Shown in pieces: positions 50,905-59,599 of a stretch of 64,000 nt of DNA. Source of the DNA: Candidatus Obscuribacter phosphatis (lineage in GTDB: Bacteria > Cyanobacteriota > Vampirovibrionia > Obscuribacterales > Obscuribacteraceae). The stretch covers positions 469,781 through 533,780 of the forward strand of contig MOYA01000002.1 of the NCBI GenBank assembly GCA_001899315.1. Direction: 5' to 3'. The position numbers and the translations under genes are program-made. Numbering within the stretch: position 1 is the first letter of the stretch; each line of letters opens with the position of its first letter. Under the pieces are notes generated by a model. The model saw only the letters and a program-made list of their open reading frames with translations. It ran no database searches and was not told the origin of the DNA.

Positions 50905-51152
50905 TGAGTTGCATGTCACTCGATCCCCGCGCACAAAAGTCTTTTGCCTTTGATTTGCAGAGTAAGTGGGGGTGGGTTGATTCACTGGCGAAATCAAAGT
51001 CGTGGAGAGACAAGATGAAAGAGACTTTCTAAAGGACGGCGTTTACAAATTTTGCTAGTTCTCAAATCTATTCCTTCGGCAGCATCTTAATTTCTTCCAG
51101 CCAAAGCTCTGCCAGTTTGGGCCAATTTGAAATAGGCAAAAGTGTCGGTTTG
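50905..51152. repeat. Right copy of the 248-bp direct repeat
   Basis: Partner of 44226-44473, with the same length and orientation. It spans the last ~28 codons of the esterase gene and ~160 bp beyond its stop. The distance between copies is 6679 bp. Confidence 0.93.
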
Positions 51153-52045
51153 ATGCCGAAGGCGTGCTTGCCTTTGGCAAAGATATGCAGTTCAGCAGAG
51201 ACTTTTGCCTCTTTCAAAGCAGCAAAATAGACCAGTGAATTGTCCACGGCATCAACTGGATCGTCTGCTGCCTGCACAATGAAAGTGGGCGGCGTGTTCT
51301 TTGTTACGGGCACATATTTGTTTAGTTCAAACTTCTTGGTGCTGTGTTCGGTTAAGTGCCCTGGATATACCGCTATAGCAAAGTCAGGGCGACAACTGAC
51401 TTTGTCTATGGCATCGATTGGCTTATAGATATTTCTCTCATAGAGCGTGCTTGTGGCGGCGACAAGATGGCCTCCAGCTGAAAAACCGAGAACCCCTATT
51501 TTATGAGGATCTATTTTGAGCTCTTTCGCCCGCGAGCGCACTAGCCTTATCGTTCTTTGAGCGTCATCTAGGGCGGCTGCGTGGGACGGATAGCAGCCAG
51601 AGCGCGGATAGAGTTTGTCGCCCGGCACCCGGTATTTCAAGAGAATGCAGGTGATGCCTTGACTAGTGAGCCAGTCACAGACATCGGTGCCTTCCAATTT
51701 CATAGCCAGGCACCAATAGCCCCCGCCTGGAAAGATAATCACAGCGGTGTCGGTAGGCTTGCCTTTTGGCGGGTAAACGGTCATTGTCGGAACTGAGACT
51801 TTGCCAACAAATTCTCCTTCTTTGTTTAGCTCTTCCGGACCGGCTATTTTAAAGGCATCTGGAATTTGACCGGACCAGATTGGACATTGCTTAAATTCAG
51901 GGGCTGGCTGCCACTGCCCTGTATGCCATTGCGATTCATCTCTCTTTTCTGCTGCAAAACTTATCGGTGCTGCCGCCGTGAACATGTAAATTGAAAGAGC
52001 AAATGTGCTGCAAAGTTTGCGCCTTAGTTGTGCAGAATACTGCAA
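51068..52045 (-). CDS. Exported alpha/beta-hydrolase (acetyl-esterase/BD-FAE-like)
   Basis: Predicted exported esterase of 325 residues. Signal peptide ~1-31 (STFALSIYMFTAAAPISFAA). Alpha/beta-hydrolase features: oxyanion P-G-G-G-Y-W, nucleophile elbow G-F-S-A-G-G, catalytic Asp in A-A-D-D-P-V-D and His in G-K-H-A-F-G. The pattern is that of acetyl-xylan-esterase/BD-FAE-like enzymes, which deacetylate polysaccharides or small esters; exact substrate unknown. TTG 52045 has AGGAG at 7 nt. Its 3' end and downstream sequence are duplicated at 44226, marking the right edge of the island. Confidence 0.9.
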   Translation of the reverse strand: MQYSAQLRRKLCSTFALSIYMFTAAAPISFAAEKRDESQWHTGQWQPAPEFKQCPIWSGQIPDAFKIAGPEELNKEGEFVGKVSVPTMTVYPPKGKPTDTAVIIFPGGGYWCLAMKLEGTDVCDWLTSQGITCILLKYRVPGDKLYPRSGCYPSHAAALDDAQRTIRLVRSRAKELKIDPHKIGVLGFSAGGHLVAATSTLYERNIYKPIDAIDKVSCRPDFAIAVYPGHLTEHSTKKFELNKYVPVTKNTPPTFIVQAADDPVDAVDNSLVYFAALKEAKVSAELHIFAKGKHAFGIKPTLLPISNWPKLAELWLEEIKMLPKE

Positions 52046-52096
52046 AGTGTCTCTCCTATATTTTTCGTCGTTGAAAGCTGTTGAGAAAACTTTCGA

Positions 52097-52951
52097 CTAT
52101 CTTGGCGCCGGTCGCTCCAAGGGTCTCAGTCTATTTTGTCTTTGCCCTCTGATGTTGAGCTGTTCGCTCGCCGGTAGCACCTTTAGTCCGGTGCCTGCAA
52201 AATATTTTTCTTGTATTTCTTGGTCGCTAAGTTCTTCGTTTACATAGCCTACCGAGCTTCCGTTCCAGTCGTAGCACTCAATCTGCTGCTCGCTAAAGAA
52301 GCGCTTTCTAAGCCGCGCCAGGTTTGGTAACCCTGGTCGGCTTGCATTGAGAAAATCTAGGGTGGCTTTTTCTGTCACTGCCGCATGGCTAAGGTCGAGA
52401 TCAGTCAAAAGCGGTAGGTCGGCTTCACTTAATTGCAACAAGAAGTCGTCACCGAGTTCGGTGCCTAAAACTAAATACTCAAGTCTTGGTAGCTTGCTTA
52501 ATAGAACAGTCTTGGCTAGATCGCGGTTGAGAAAGAATAAGCAAAGAATTCGCAGGTTTAGAGATCTATCTAACCAGAGATCTTGCCACAATTTGCTATC
52601 TTTCAGACTCGCCAGCTTTAATTCTAGCTGTGTTAGTTTTTCCCACCAAGGTGCTTGATACAAACCTTGCAAAATCGAATCTTTGGCCTCGGTGTATTCG
52701 GCTACTAAAATTTCTAAATTCGTTAGGCTGTGCAAAAACTTCCAGCCTTCAGGCTGGTCGAAAAAATAGAGACTTGGTATGACCAATTCTTTTAGGTTGG
52801 GTAGAGACAACTGATAGAGTCTGCCGCTCAATAAGAAAGATTGGCTGAGAAGAGTAAGACTCTTGAGCTTTGAACCGGCTGCTTCTATTTTGTCTTGAAC
52901 GAGATCATCGCTGCTTTGATTATCAAACCATAGTTGGTCACCGGGCGGCAT
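52097..52951 (-). CDS. Leucine-rich-repeat-like protein
   Basis: A 284-residue cytoplasmic protein with irregular leucine-rich repeats over ~30-210: L-P-N-L-K-E-L-V-I-P-S-L, L-T-N-L-E-I-L-V-A-E-Y, N-L-R-I-L-C-L-F-F-L, L-P-R-L-E-Y-L-V-L-G-T and L-P-L-L-T-D-L-D-L-S-H. No signal peptide or membrane segment. The C-terminal ~70 residues are polar. LRRs are protein-binding scaffolds; the partner is unknown. ATG 52951 has GGAG 11 nt upstream. Same strand as the esterase, 51 bp away. Confidence 0.65.
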   Translation of the reverse strand: MPPGDQLWFDNQSSDDLVQDKIEAAGSKLKSLTLLSQSFLLSGRLYQLSLPNLKELVIPSLYFFDQPEGWKFLHSLTNLEILVAEYTEAKDSILQGLYQAPWWEKLTQLELKLASLKDSKLWQDLWLDRSLNLRILCLFFLNRDLAKTVLLSKLPRLEYLVLGTELGDDFLLQLSEADLPLLTDLDLSHAAVTEKATLDFLNASRPGLPNLARLRKRFFSEQQIECYDWNGSSVGYVNEELSDQEIQEKYFAGTGLKVLPASEQLNIRGQRQNRLRPLERPAPR

Positions 52952-53043
52952 TGCTGTTATTACTCCGCGACTACAAGATAGCCTAGCCTAGTAATATTAG
53001 CAGTTGGTAAGTGAGTTAGTGAGCCGGTTAAATGACCGATTAT

Positions 53044-53271
53044 TTAGTAAGGATAGTCAAGTCTTTTGTACAAAGCTTCTTTGTCTTGGTCTTCATCATT
53101 AATTTCAGACCGGCTTGTTTCTCTAGCAACTGATTCGGCCAGAGCGACCAGCTTATCTGCCAATAAGTTTAAAGCCTGGCGATCAAGCCAGTATACATTC
53201 AACTCTTCTGGGGTATGGCACTCTATTTCGGTGAGCTTTTTGAGAGTAAGGGGAGGAGCAAGGGTTTCCAT
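53044..53271 (-). CDS. Small hypothetical acidic protein
   Basis: A 75-residue acidic, helical protein with no recognised family (E-E-L-N-V-Y-W-L-D-R-Q-A-L-N-L-L-A-D-K-L-V). ATG 53271 has GAGG at 8 nt. It sits between two minus-strand genes with 67 and 92 bp gaps. Small size leaves some doubt. Confidence 0.5.
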   Translation of the reverse strand: METLAPPLTLKKLTEIECHTPEELNVYWLDRQALNLLADKLVALAESVARETSRSEINDEDQDKEALYKRLDYPY

Positions 53272-53338
53272 GTGTTTATCCTCAAGGTCGTAAGTATTAA
53301 AACGCCCTTGAGGGAAAGATGAGGTTAAGAAGATCCAT

Positions 53339-55021
53339 TTAGAGTGCTGAAACTATTTTCTCGACTTCATCTAAGTGCTTGAGTCGGTCGGCGATTAGCT
53401 GTTCTGGCAGACTGTTGTCTTTGCGCAAACGATTTTCATAGTTGATGCTTGCCAAAAGCCAAGCAACGTTGCCGACCAGGGCCAGGCTGGAACCGACTGT
53501 GCCGACGATGGCGCCTTTGTAGCCGAGGTCGAGTTGCTTGCGTGGTCTAGAAGGAAAATATTTATAGTAGCCTCTAGTACCAAGAATGCCTTGGGTCATA
53601 AGTAACCCGCCGATGATTGGACCAGTCACCGAACTTTGCACTGCTACTTTGTTCAGTCTATGAATTGTGGTCATTTCATTTTCTAGTTGCTTGGTGAAAA
53701 GTGAACCAGACTGCGAGTAGAGAGCAAAGCGCTGGGTTGAAGGTAGGGTGGGAATCAAGGCGCCGGTATTGTCTCCATCTACTGCGTGCAGATTGCGAAT
53801 TTCTTTTTCCAGCTCTTGCAGGCTGGCTTCTTGTGATAGTTTGCGTTTCTTTTGGGCTTTCAATATCAGCTGTCGTTCGGTCCACAGCAGGGCAGAAGCC
53901 AGCAGAGGTGTGCCCATGGCCATAGCACCACTAATGGTGAAGCAAATATTTGAGGGACCGTTCCAGGTCGGCTCGGTCACTGCCTTATAGCCAAGACCGG
54001 CGCCGACTGCCCCGATGACATTGTAAGAGCAGTTCATCAAGAAAAACAAATTGCGAGCTGCTGCTTCGCTTCTAGAATTAGCGCTGAATTGTGCGTACTC
54101 ATCTACGAAAGACTCTCTCAGGGCAAGCAAAATCTTACTTTCAATGAGGGCGCGACCATGTCCGGGATGAGCAGTGTTGGCGCTTATTAGTTTGTCTCTT
54201 TCGGCCATGAGGCGGTCTATTTCTTTCAGTTTTTCTGTGACACGCCGGTTGGCTGAGGCAGTGTCATAACCCATTTGCTTAGCCTTGATATAGCGTGCGG
54301 CATTGACCGCCAATTGCATACCAGAACCGCTGGCGGCAATGATAGAGCCGACTTGGGCGGCTCTCAATCCACCTTTGAGATTATTCTGGTTTATGGTCAG
54401 CGGCCTTTTTCTACCTTTGTCAAACTCTTTCATGGCAATCACTTCAAAGGCTAAAAGCGTTGCGGCGCTTGCTTCTTGGCTGCCAAAATAGAGTAATTGG
54501 CAAGCACGAGATCTCTTGGTATTTTCAAGTCGATAGTTGAGGCTATATCTCTCTAGGGCGATGCTCTCGCTCAAGATTCTCTTGGTGAGCTGGGTGTATT
54601 GTCTGCTGAATTCGTCACCGCTAATGGCACTGGCGGCAGTATCGGCACCATTTGTAATATCGGTACTGTTTGTAGTATCAGCACCATTTGTAGTATCAGC
54701 ATTAGCCACAAAGTCGGGGCGTGATACAGCGCCTGGGCTAGATACAGATTCTGGGCTTGATACAGATTTTGGGCTAGATAGAGAGCTTGGACTGGCTAGA
54801 TTGTCTATCTTGGCGGCAATCGAGTTTGAATCTTGGGCGGCTATAGTGGCAAGAGGTGTCTCTTGAATATCTACTGCGGTATTAGCTTGAGATTGAGCTT
54901 GGTAATCCGGCTTGAGAGACTCAGCGGCACATGGTAGTAAAAAGCAAGAGTTATTTGCCGCCAGTAAAAGAATAGCCAGGGCTGAGCGTTTTCCTGCTTG
55001 ACCTAAGTTCCGACTCGTCAT
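53339..55021 (-). CDS. Exported hypothetical protein with Ser/Thr/Asn repeats and membrane helices
   Basis: A 560-residue protein of unknown function. A signal peptide (A-L-A-I-L-L-L-A-A-N-N-S-C-F-L-L-P-C-A) is followed by a linker with S-S-P-x-S-V and N-G-A-D-T-T repeats (15- to 18-bp DNA units at ~54640-54790). The remainder alternates long charged helices (A-N-R-R-V-T-E-K-L-K-E-I-D-R-L-M-A-E-R) with hydrophobic segments at ~320-350, 360-385, 470-490 and 505-530, suggesting a membrane protein with coiled segments. ATG 55021 has GGGAG 4 nt upstream, preferred over 55039. Confidence 0.7.
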   Translation of the reverse strand: MTSRNLGQAGKRSALAILLLAANNSCFLLPCAAESLKPDYQAQSQANTAVDIQETPLATIAAQDSNSIAAKIDNLASPSSLSSPKSVSSPESVSSPGAVSRPDFVANADTTNGADTTNSTDITNGADTAASAISGDEFSRQYTQLTKRILSESIALERYSLNYRLENTKRSRACQLLYFGSQEASAATLLAFEVIAMKEFDKGRKRPLTINQNNLKGGLRAAQVGSIIAASGSGMQLAVNAARYIKAKQMGYDTASANRRVTEKLKEIDRLMAERDKLISANTAHPGHGRALIESKILLALRESFVDEYAQFSANSRSEAAARNLFFLMNCSYNVIGAVGAGLGYKAVTEPTWNGPSNICFTISGAMAMGTPLLASALLWTERQLILKAQKKRKLSQEASLQELEKEIRNLHAVDGDNTGALIPTLPSTQRFALYSQSGSLFTKQLENEMTTIHRLNKVAVQSSVTGPIIGGLLMTQGILGTRGYYKYFPSRPRKQLDLGYKGAIVGTVGSSLALVGNVAWLLASINYENRLRKDNSLPEQLIADRLKHLDEVEKIVSAL

Positions 55022-55103
55022 AAATCTCCCGAGAATCAATATAAATGGCGACTGCCTCTATAATACTGTTAGCTTCGCCAAGAGTATGAGCCGGGTTTAA
55101 ACT

Positions 55104-56192
55104 GTGCCTGTTGAAAAGTCTATTTCTCGCCTTCTTTGGGTTCTATGTCTTTCGGCAATAGGCGCTGCATCAATTTCTTTAGGCTTTGGGTTAAATGTTG
55201 TATTGGCCAAAGATTTTTCCACCACGGTCGAGAACAAAGCTAAGCCCAAGCTGGTAGCGCCACCAGATATGGTGTGGATACCTGGTGGTGAGTTTGCTAT
55301 GGGGATTTTTGATGATAAGTGTGCCGATAGTGCAAAAGACGCCCTCCCTGTGCATCGAGTTTATGTCGACGGCTTTTATATGGACCGCACTGAAGTGACA
55401 AATGACCAGTTTGCTCGCTTTGTTAAAGAAACTGGTTATAAGACCGTGGCTGAGCTTAGCCCCGACCCTGCTGAGTTTCCTGATGTGCCGGTGCAAGATC
55501 TTGTGCCTGGTTCGACGGTTTTTACGCCAAGCAATGTCAAAGAGGGCTGTTCTTTAGATAATGCACTTGCCTGGTGGAGTTATGAGAAGGGCGCAGATTG
55601 GCGGCATCCTTCAGGACCGGCCTCGAACTTAGAAGGTAAGGGTAATTATCCTGTGGTGCACATTGCTTATGCCGATGCTTTGGCATATTGTCAGTGGGCG
55701 GGCAAGCGGTTGCCCACCGAAGCCGAGTGGGAGTTTGCTGCACGCGGCGGCAAGGGTGGGGAGCCTTATGTCTGGGGTAGGGAGTTGAAGCGGCATGGTA
55801 AGTGGATGGCGAACACCCATCAAGGGCGATTTCCTGCTCAAGACAGCGCCGCCGACGGCTTTGCTGGTTTGGCTCCGGTGGCTCAGTATGCGCCCAATCG
55901 CTATGGACTTTATGATATGGCGGGTAATGTTTGGGAATGGTGTCAGGATTGGTATCGCGCCGACTATTATCAAATGCTCGCCGACAAAGGTGGTGTGGCT
56001 GTCAATCCGCAGGGACCAGAGTCGTCTTTCGACCCTGAAGATAAGCAGGCGAAAAAGAGAGTGCAGCGCGGCGGGTCGTTCTTGTGCAATGAAGTTTATT
56101 GCACTCGTTATATTCTAGGCTCTCGCGGTAAGGGTGAAGTTTCCACTGCTTCCAATCATGTGGGCTTTCGCTGTGTGAGATCTGGACCCTAA
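55104..56192 (+). CDS. Formylglycine-generating enzyme (SUMF1) family protein, exported
   Basis: FGE-sulfatase family protein of 362 residues. A signal peptide (~10-35) is followed by M-V-W-I-P-G-G-E-F-A-M-G, R-T-E-V-T-N-D-Q-F-A-R-F, P-V-V-H-I-A-Y-A-D-A-L-A-Y-C, L-P-T-E-A-E-W-E-F-A-A-R-G and N-V-W-E-W-C-Q-D-W-Y. The C-terminus R-G-G-S-F-L-C-N-E-V-Y-C-T-R-Y, with Cys328 and Cys333, aligns with the two catalytic copper-binding cysteines of true FGE, and it ends G-F-R-C. It could thus oxidise a sulfatase cysteine to formylglycine, which other family members cannot. No sulfatase lies in the window. Starts at GTG 55104. Confidence 0.9.
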   Translation: MPVEKSISRLLWVLCLSAIGAASISLGFGLNVVLAKDFSTTVENKAKPKLVAPPDMVWIPGGEFAMGIFDDKCADSAKDALPVHRVYVDGFYMDRTEVTNDQFARFVKETGYKTVAELSPDPAEFPDVPVQDLVPGSTVFTPSNVKEGCSLDNALAWWSYEKGADWRHPSGPASNLEGKGNYPVVHIAYADALAYCQWAGKRLPTEAEWEFAARGGKGGEPYVWGRELKRHGKWMANTHQGRFPAQDSAADGFAGLAPVAQYAPNRYGLYDMAGNVWEWCQDWYRADYYQMLADKGGVAVNPQGPESSFDPEDKQAKKRVQRGGSFLCNEVYCTRYILGSRGKGEVSTASNHVGFRCVRSGP

Positions 56193-56206
56193 GGGAAAAC
56201 TATATT

Positions 56207-56941
56207 ATGCGGATCTATCAACATAGAGTTCGAGATTGTGGCAGTGTCGCCTGGGCTGGACGGCTGCGGGCTCTGGCTTTGGTGGTTTTATTGCTTGTCG
56301 CCACGCCTGGGGCTTACGCCGAACCAGCAAAGAAAAGTAGCAGCGGGGAGGGGCGCTTACAGGCGGCATGTTCAGCCCTTAAAAGGAAACAGTACAAGAA
56401 AGCTGTGCATACCCTTTTGAAGCTTGATCAGGCTAACGATGGCAAAGGGCAGACTGTTTTGGGGCTCTTGCACGAGAAAGGTCTAGGGGTGAAGCAAGAT
56501 TTTTCCAAGGCCTTGGCTTATTATCGTAAAGCTGCCAAGCAAGGCATACCTGAGGCTGAGTCCAACCTTGGTCATTTGCTTTTGCGACTGAAAAGGGATG
56601 TTGTACAAGACACTAAGGAAGGTATCGACTGGTTGGAGCGCGCCGCCAATCATGGAATTTTGGAGGCGCAGGTGACAATGGGTAAGTTGCTCAATGAAGG
56701 GCGTCGGCTGCCAATTAATAACAGCAAAGCTGCCTACTATTTGCATAGAGCAGCCCAGCGCGGCAGCCGAGAGGCTCAGCGGATGCTCGCTGATATACCG
56801 CAGTTGCGAGAAGCACACCAAGCACTATTGCAAGGCGGCGCCCAGTATCAGACGGGCATGGAAAATCTCACCCGTTCTTGGGTAGGCTATGCCGACATAG
56901 TCAATAATCTCAATACTGCTTCCAGTTATTCAAGAAAGTAG
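56207..56941 (+). CDS. Exported Sel1-repeat protein
   Basis: A 244-residue exported protein. The signal peptide core is A-L-A-L-V-V-L-L-L-V-A-T-P-G with cleavage near A-Y-A. Three to four Sel1-like repeats of ~36 residues follow: L-G-L-L-H-E-K-G-L-G-V-K-Q-D-F-S-K-A, A-K-Q-G-I-P-E-A-E-S-N-L-G-H-L, A-A-N-H-G-I-L-E-A-Q-V-T-M-G and A-A-Q-R-G-S-R-E-A-Q-R-M-L-A. These are adaptor solenoids. It starts 15 bp after the FGE gene and is likely in the same operon. Convergent with glgP. Confidence 0.88.
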   Translation: MRIYQHRVRDCGSVAWAGRLRALALVVLLLVATPGAYAEPAKKSSSGEGRLQAACSALKRKQYKKAVHTLLKLDQANDGKGQTVLGLLHEKGLGVKQDFSKALAYYRKAAKQGIPEAESNLGHLLLRLKRDVVQDTKEGIDWLERAANHGILEAQVTMGKLLNEGRRLPINNSKAAYYLHRAAQRGSREAQRMLADIPQLREAHQALLQGGAQYQTGMENLTRSWVGYADIVNNLNTASSYSRK

Positions 56942-56943
56942 CA

Positions 56944-59469
56944 CTATTTGTTTACTTTGAGCTGAGCGGCATGGTGACAATAGTCTTTGAGATGAATCGG
57001 CACCGAATGTACGTCCCAAATTTCTTGGCAGTACTCTTTGATTGAGCGGTCAGAAGAGAATTTGCCCATACGAGCCACGTTATAAATTGACTTGCGTGTC
57101 CAGCCGTCTTTATCTTTATAGGCTTTGCCCACTTGTTTATGGCAGTCTACGTAAGAGGCAAAGTCGGCGAGCAGCATAAAGTGGTCGTCGTAAAGCAGGT
57201 TGTCTACTAGCGGTTTAAAGAGACCGCGGTCGCCTCTAGAAAAGAGACCAGAGCCGAGAGAGTCAATTACTTGTTTGAGCTGGTCGTTGCTCTTATAGAT
57301 ATCGAGCGGTACATAGCCTTGGGCTTTTCTATCCATAGCTTCTTGGGCGGTCATGCCAAAGAGGAAGAAGTTTTCGTGACCGGCTTCTTCTCTGATTTCG
57401 ATGTTGGCACCATCGAGAGTGCCGATGGTGACAGCACCGTTGAGGGCGAATTTCATGTTGCCGGTGCCGGAAGCTTCTTTACCGGCCAGTGAAATCTGTT
57501 CGCTTAGGTCGGCAGCTGGATAGACTCTTTGACCAAGTGAGACATTGAAGTCGGGTAGGTAGGCAACTTTGATTATTTTGCTTACCAGGGGATCACTGTT
57601 GACCACTTCGCCGATTGAATTGATCAGCTTGATGATCAGTTTAGCCATATGATAGCCGGGCGCCGCTTTGCCCCCAAATATAAAGGTGCGCGGCTGAACA
57701 TCGGCATTAGGGTTTTCTTTGATGAGGTGATATAGTGCCACTATATGCAGTGCGCTGAGGTGCTGGCGTTTGTATTCGTGTATACGCTTTACCTGAATGT
57801 CAAAGAGCGAATCAGGATCGACTTTTAGTTCGAGGCGATTGTGAATCCAGCGCGCCAATTGTTCTTTGTTGTGTTTCTTGACGGCGCGCCATTCTTGTCT
57901 AAACTCGGCGTTGTCTACGTGCTTCTCTAGGTTGCGCAATTCGTCGAGATTTTTGGTCCAGGTATTACCGATATTCTTATCGATTAACTTAGACATGGCT
58001 GGGTTCGCCAGTCTCATCCAGCGGCGCGGGGTGACGCCATTGGTTTTGTTGTTGAATTTTTCGGGGAAGATTTTGTAGAAATCTGCCAGGGTGTGTTTTT
58101 TCAAGAGGTCGGTGTGCAGTGCCGCTACGCCGTTAATCGAATGGCTGCCGACAGAAGCCAGGTTGGCCATGCGGACATAGCGTTCGCCGCTTTCATCGAT
58201 GATTGAGAGTCTGGAGAGCATTTCCTCGTCGTTGGGGAAGCGCTCTTTCACCGAGGCGAGGAAGCGATAATTGATTTCAAAGATTATCTCAAGATGACGA
58301 GGCAAGACATCTCTGAAAAGTGAGATTGGCCATTTTTCCAAAGCTTCCGGCAGAAGAGTGTGGTTGGTATAGGCCATGGTTTTGGTGGTGATATTCCAGG
58401 CTTCTTCCCAAGAAATATCATGCACATCGACGAGCAGTCTCATTAGCTCGGCGACAGCAATAGACGGATGGGTGTCGTTTAGCTGCACTGAGAACTTTTC
58501 GTGGAAGGTATGAACGGTTTGACCTTCTTTTTTATGCACTCTCAGCATGTCTTGCAGCGAGCAAGAAACAAAGAAGTATTGTTGCTCAAGGCGCAGCCGT
58601 TTGCCCTGTTGCGAGTTGTCGTTCGGATAGAGAATTTTGGAGATTGTTTCTGATGCAATCTTTTGGGAAACAGCGCCTACATAGTCGCCATGGTTGAAAG
58701 CTTCTAGATTGAGCATCTCTGGAGATTCGGCTTTCCAGAGTCTGAGGTTGTTGGCGGTATTGTTGTTATAGCCCGGTATGGGTGTATCGTAGGGGACACC
58801 AATGACGGTGCGCTCCGGTACCCAGTCTACTTTATATTTGCCTTTGGCATCGGTATATCTTCTTGTATAGCCGCCTAGATTTACTTCTACTGATGCCATT
58901 GGCCGCACGACTTCCCAGGGATTGCCGTTGCGCAGCCATTTGTCGGTAATTTCAACTTGCCAGCCGTCTCTAATGTCTTGGTCGAAAATACCAAATTCAT
59001 AACGAATACCATAGCCTATAGCCGGTATTTCCATGGTGGCTAGAGAGTCGAGATAGCAAGCCGCCAGCCTGCCTAGACCACCGTTGCCTAAGCCCGGCTC
59101 TTCTTCCTGTTCGAGCAGTTCTTGCATATTCAGACCTGACTCTTGCAAAGCTTTTTCCAGTTGGTCGTGGATGCCCATGTTGATCATGGCATTGGCTAAA
59201 TGTGGTCCCAAGAGGAATTCAGCAGATAGATAGGCGACTACTTTTACGTCCTTTTGCAGATATGTTTGAATGGTGTTTATCCATCTCTCAAACAAACGAT
59301 CTCGCACTGTATAGGCGAGCATCATGTAATAGTCATAGCGATTGGCAATTTCGGGAAACTTACCCTGTATGTAGTAGAGGTTGTCCGCCAGTGCTCGCCT
59401 TAAGGTAGGCACGCTCATCCCAGTGCGGTCGTCTTCGACAGCCGGCAGCGAAGGCGAAGGTTTGTCCAT
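56944..59469 (-). CDS. glgP: Glycogen phosphorylase
   Basis: Glycogen/starch phosphorylase releases glucose-1-phosphate from alpha-1,4-glucans in the cytoplasm. At 841 residues it has the usual family length. Features: L-S-A-E-F-L-L-G near the N-terminus, E-P-G-L-G-N-G-G-L-G-R-L-A-A-C, R-I-H-E-Y-K-R-Q, and the PLP site E-A-S-G-T-G-N-M-K-F-A-L-N-G with the Schiff-base lysine, then T-I-G-T-L-D-G-A-N. It fits storage-glucan use alongside AdhE fermentation. No other glycogen gene is adjacent. ATG 59469 has GAGGA at 7 nt. Confidence 0.98.
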   Translation of the reverse strand: MDKPSPSLPAVEDDRTGMSVPTLRRALADNLYYIQGKFPEIANRYDYYMMLAYTVRDRLFERWINTIQTYLQKDVKVVAYLSAEFLLGPHLANAMINMGIHDQLEKALQESGLNMQELLEQEEEPGLGNGGLGRLAACYLDSLATMEIPAIGYGIRYEFGIFDQDIRDGWQVEITDKWLRNGNPWEVVRPMASVEVNLGGYTRRYTDAKGKYKVDWVPERTVIGVPYDTPIPGYNNNTANNLRLWKAESPEMLNLEAFNHGDYVGAVSQKIASETISKILYPNDNSQQGKRLRLEQQYFFVSCSLQDMLRVHKKEGQTVHTFHEKFSVQLNDTHPSIAVAELMRLLVDVHDISWEEAWNITTKTMAYTNHTLLPEALEKWPISLFRDVLPRHLEIIFEINYRFLASVKERFPNDEEMLSRLSIIDESGERYVRMANLASVGSHSINGVAALHTDLLKKHTLADFYKIFPEKFNNKTNGVTPRRWMRLANPAMSKLIDKNIGNTWTKNLDELRNLEKHVDNAEFRQEWRAVKKHNKEQLARWIHNRLELKVDPDSLFDIQVKRIHEYKRQHLSALHIVALYHLIKENPNADVQPRTFIFGGKAAPGYHMAKLIIKLINSIGEVVNSDPLVSKIIKVAYLPDFNVSLGQRVYPAADLSEQISLAGKEASGTGNMKFALNGAVTIGTLDGANIEIREEAGHENFFLFGMTAQEAMDRKAQGYVPLDIYKSNDQLKQVIDSLGSGLFSRGDRGLFKPLVDNLLYDDHFMLLADFASYVDCHKQVGKAYKDKDGWTRKSIYNVARMGKFSSDRSIKEYCQEIWDVHSVPIHLKDYCHHAAQLKVNK

Positions 59470-59599
59470 CGGTGTTTCCTCTATCTATAAGTACGGGTCT
59501 AGCCCCATGCAGTTAGGGATTATACCGTTTTGTCGCAATTAGAGGTTAATTCGCCGTCTTAAGCCTAGTGGCCAAGCAGAAAGCTTTACAATCTCATTT

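Noticed and set aside
50485-50953. Two short plus-strand frames of 71 and 88 codons near the IS110 element
   Set aside because: No ribosome-binding site and non-protein-like composition; the second runs into the direct repeat.
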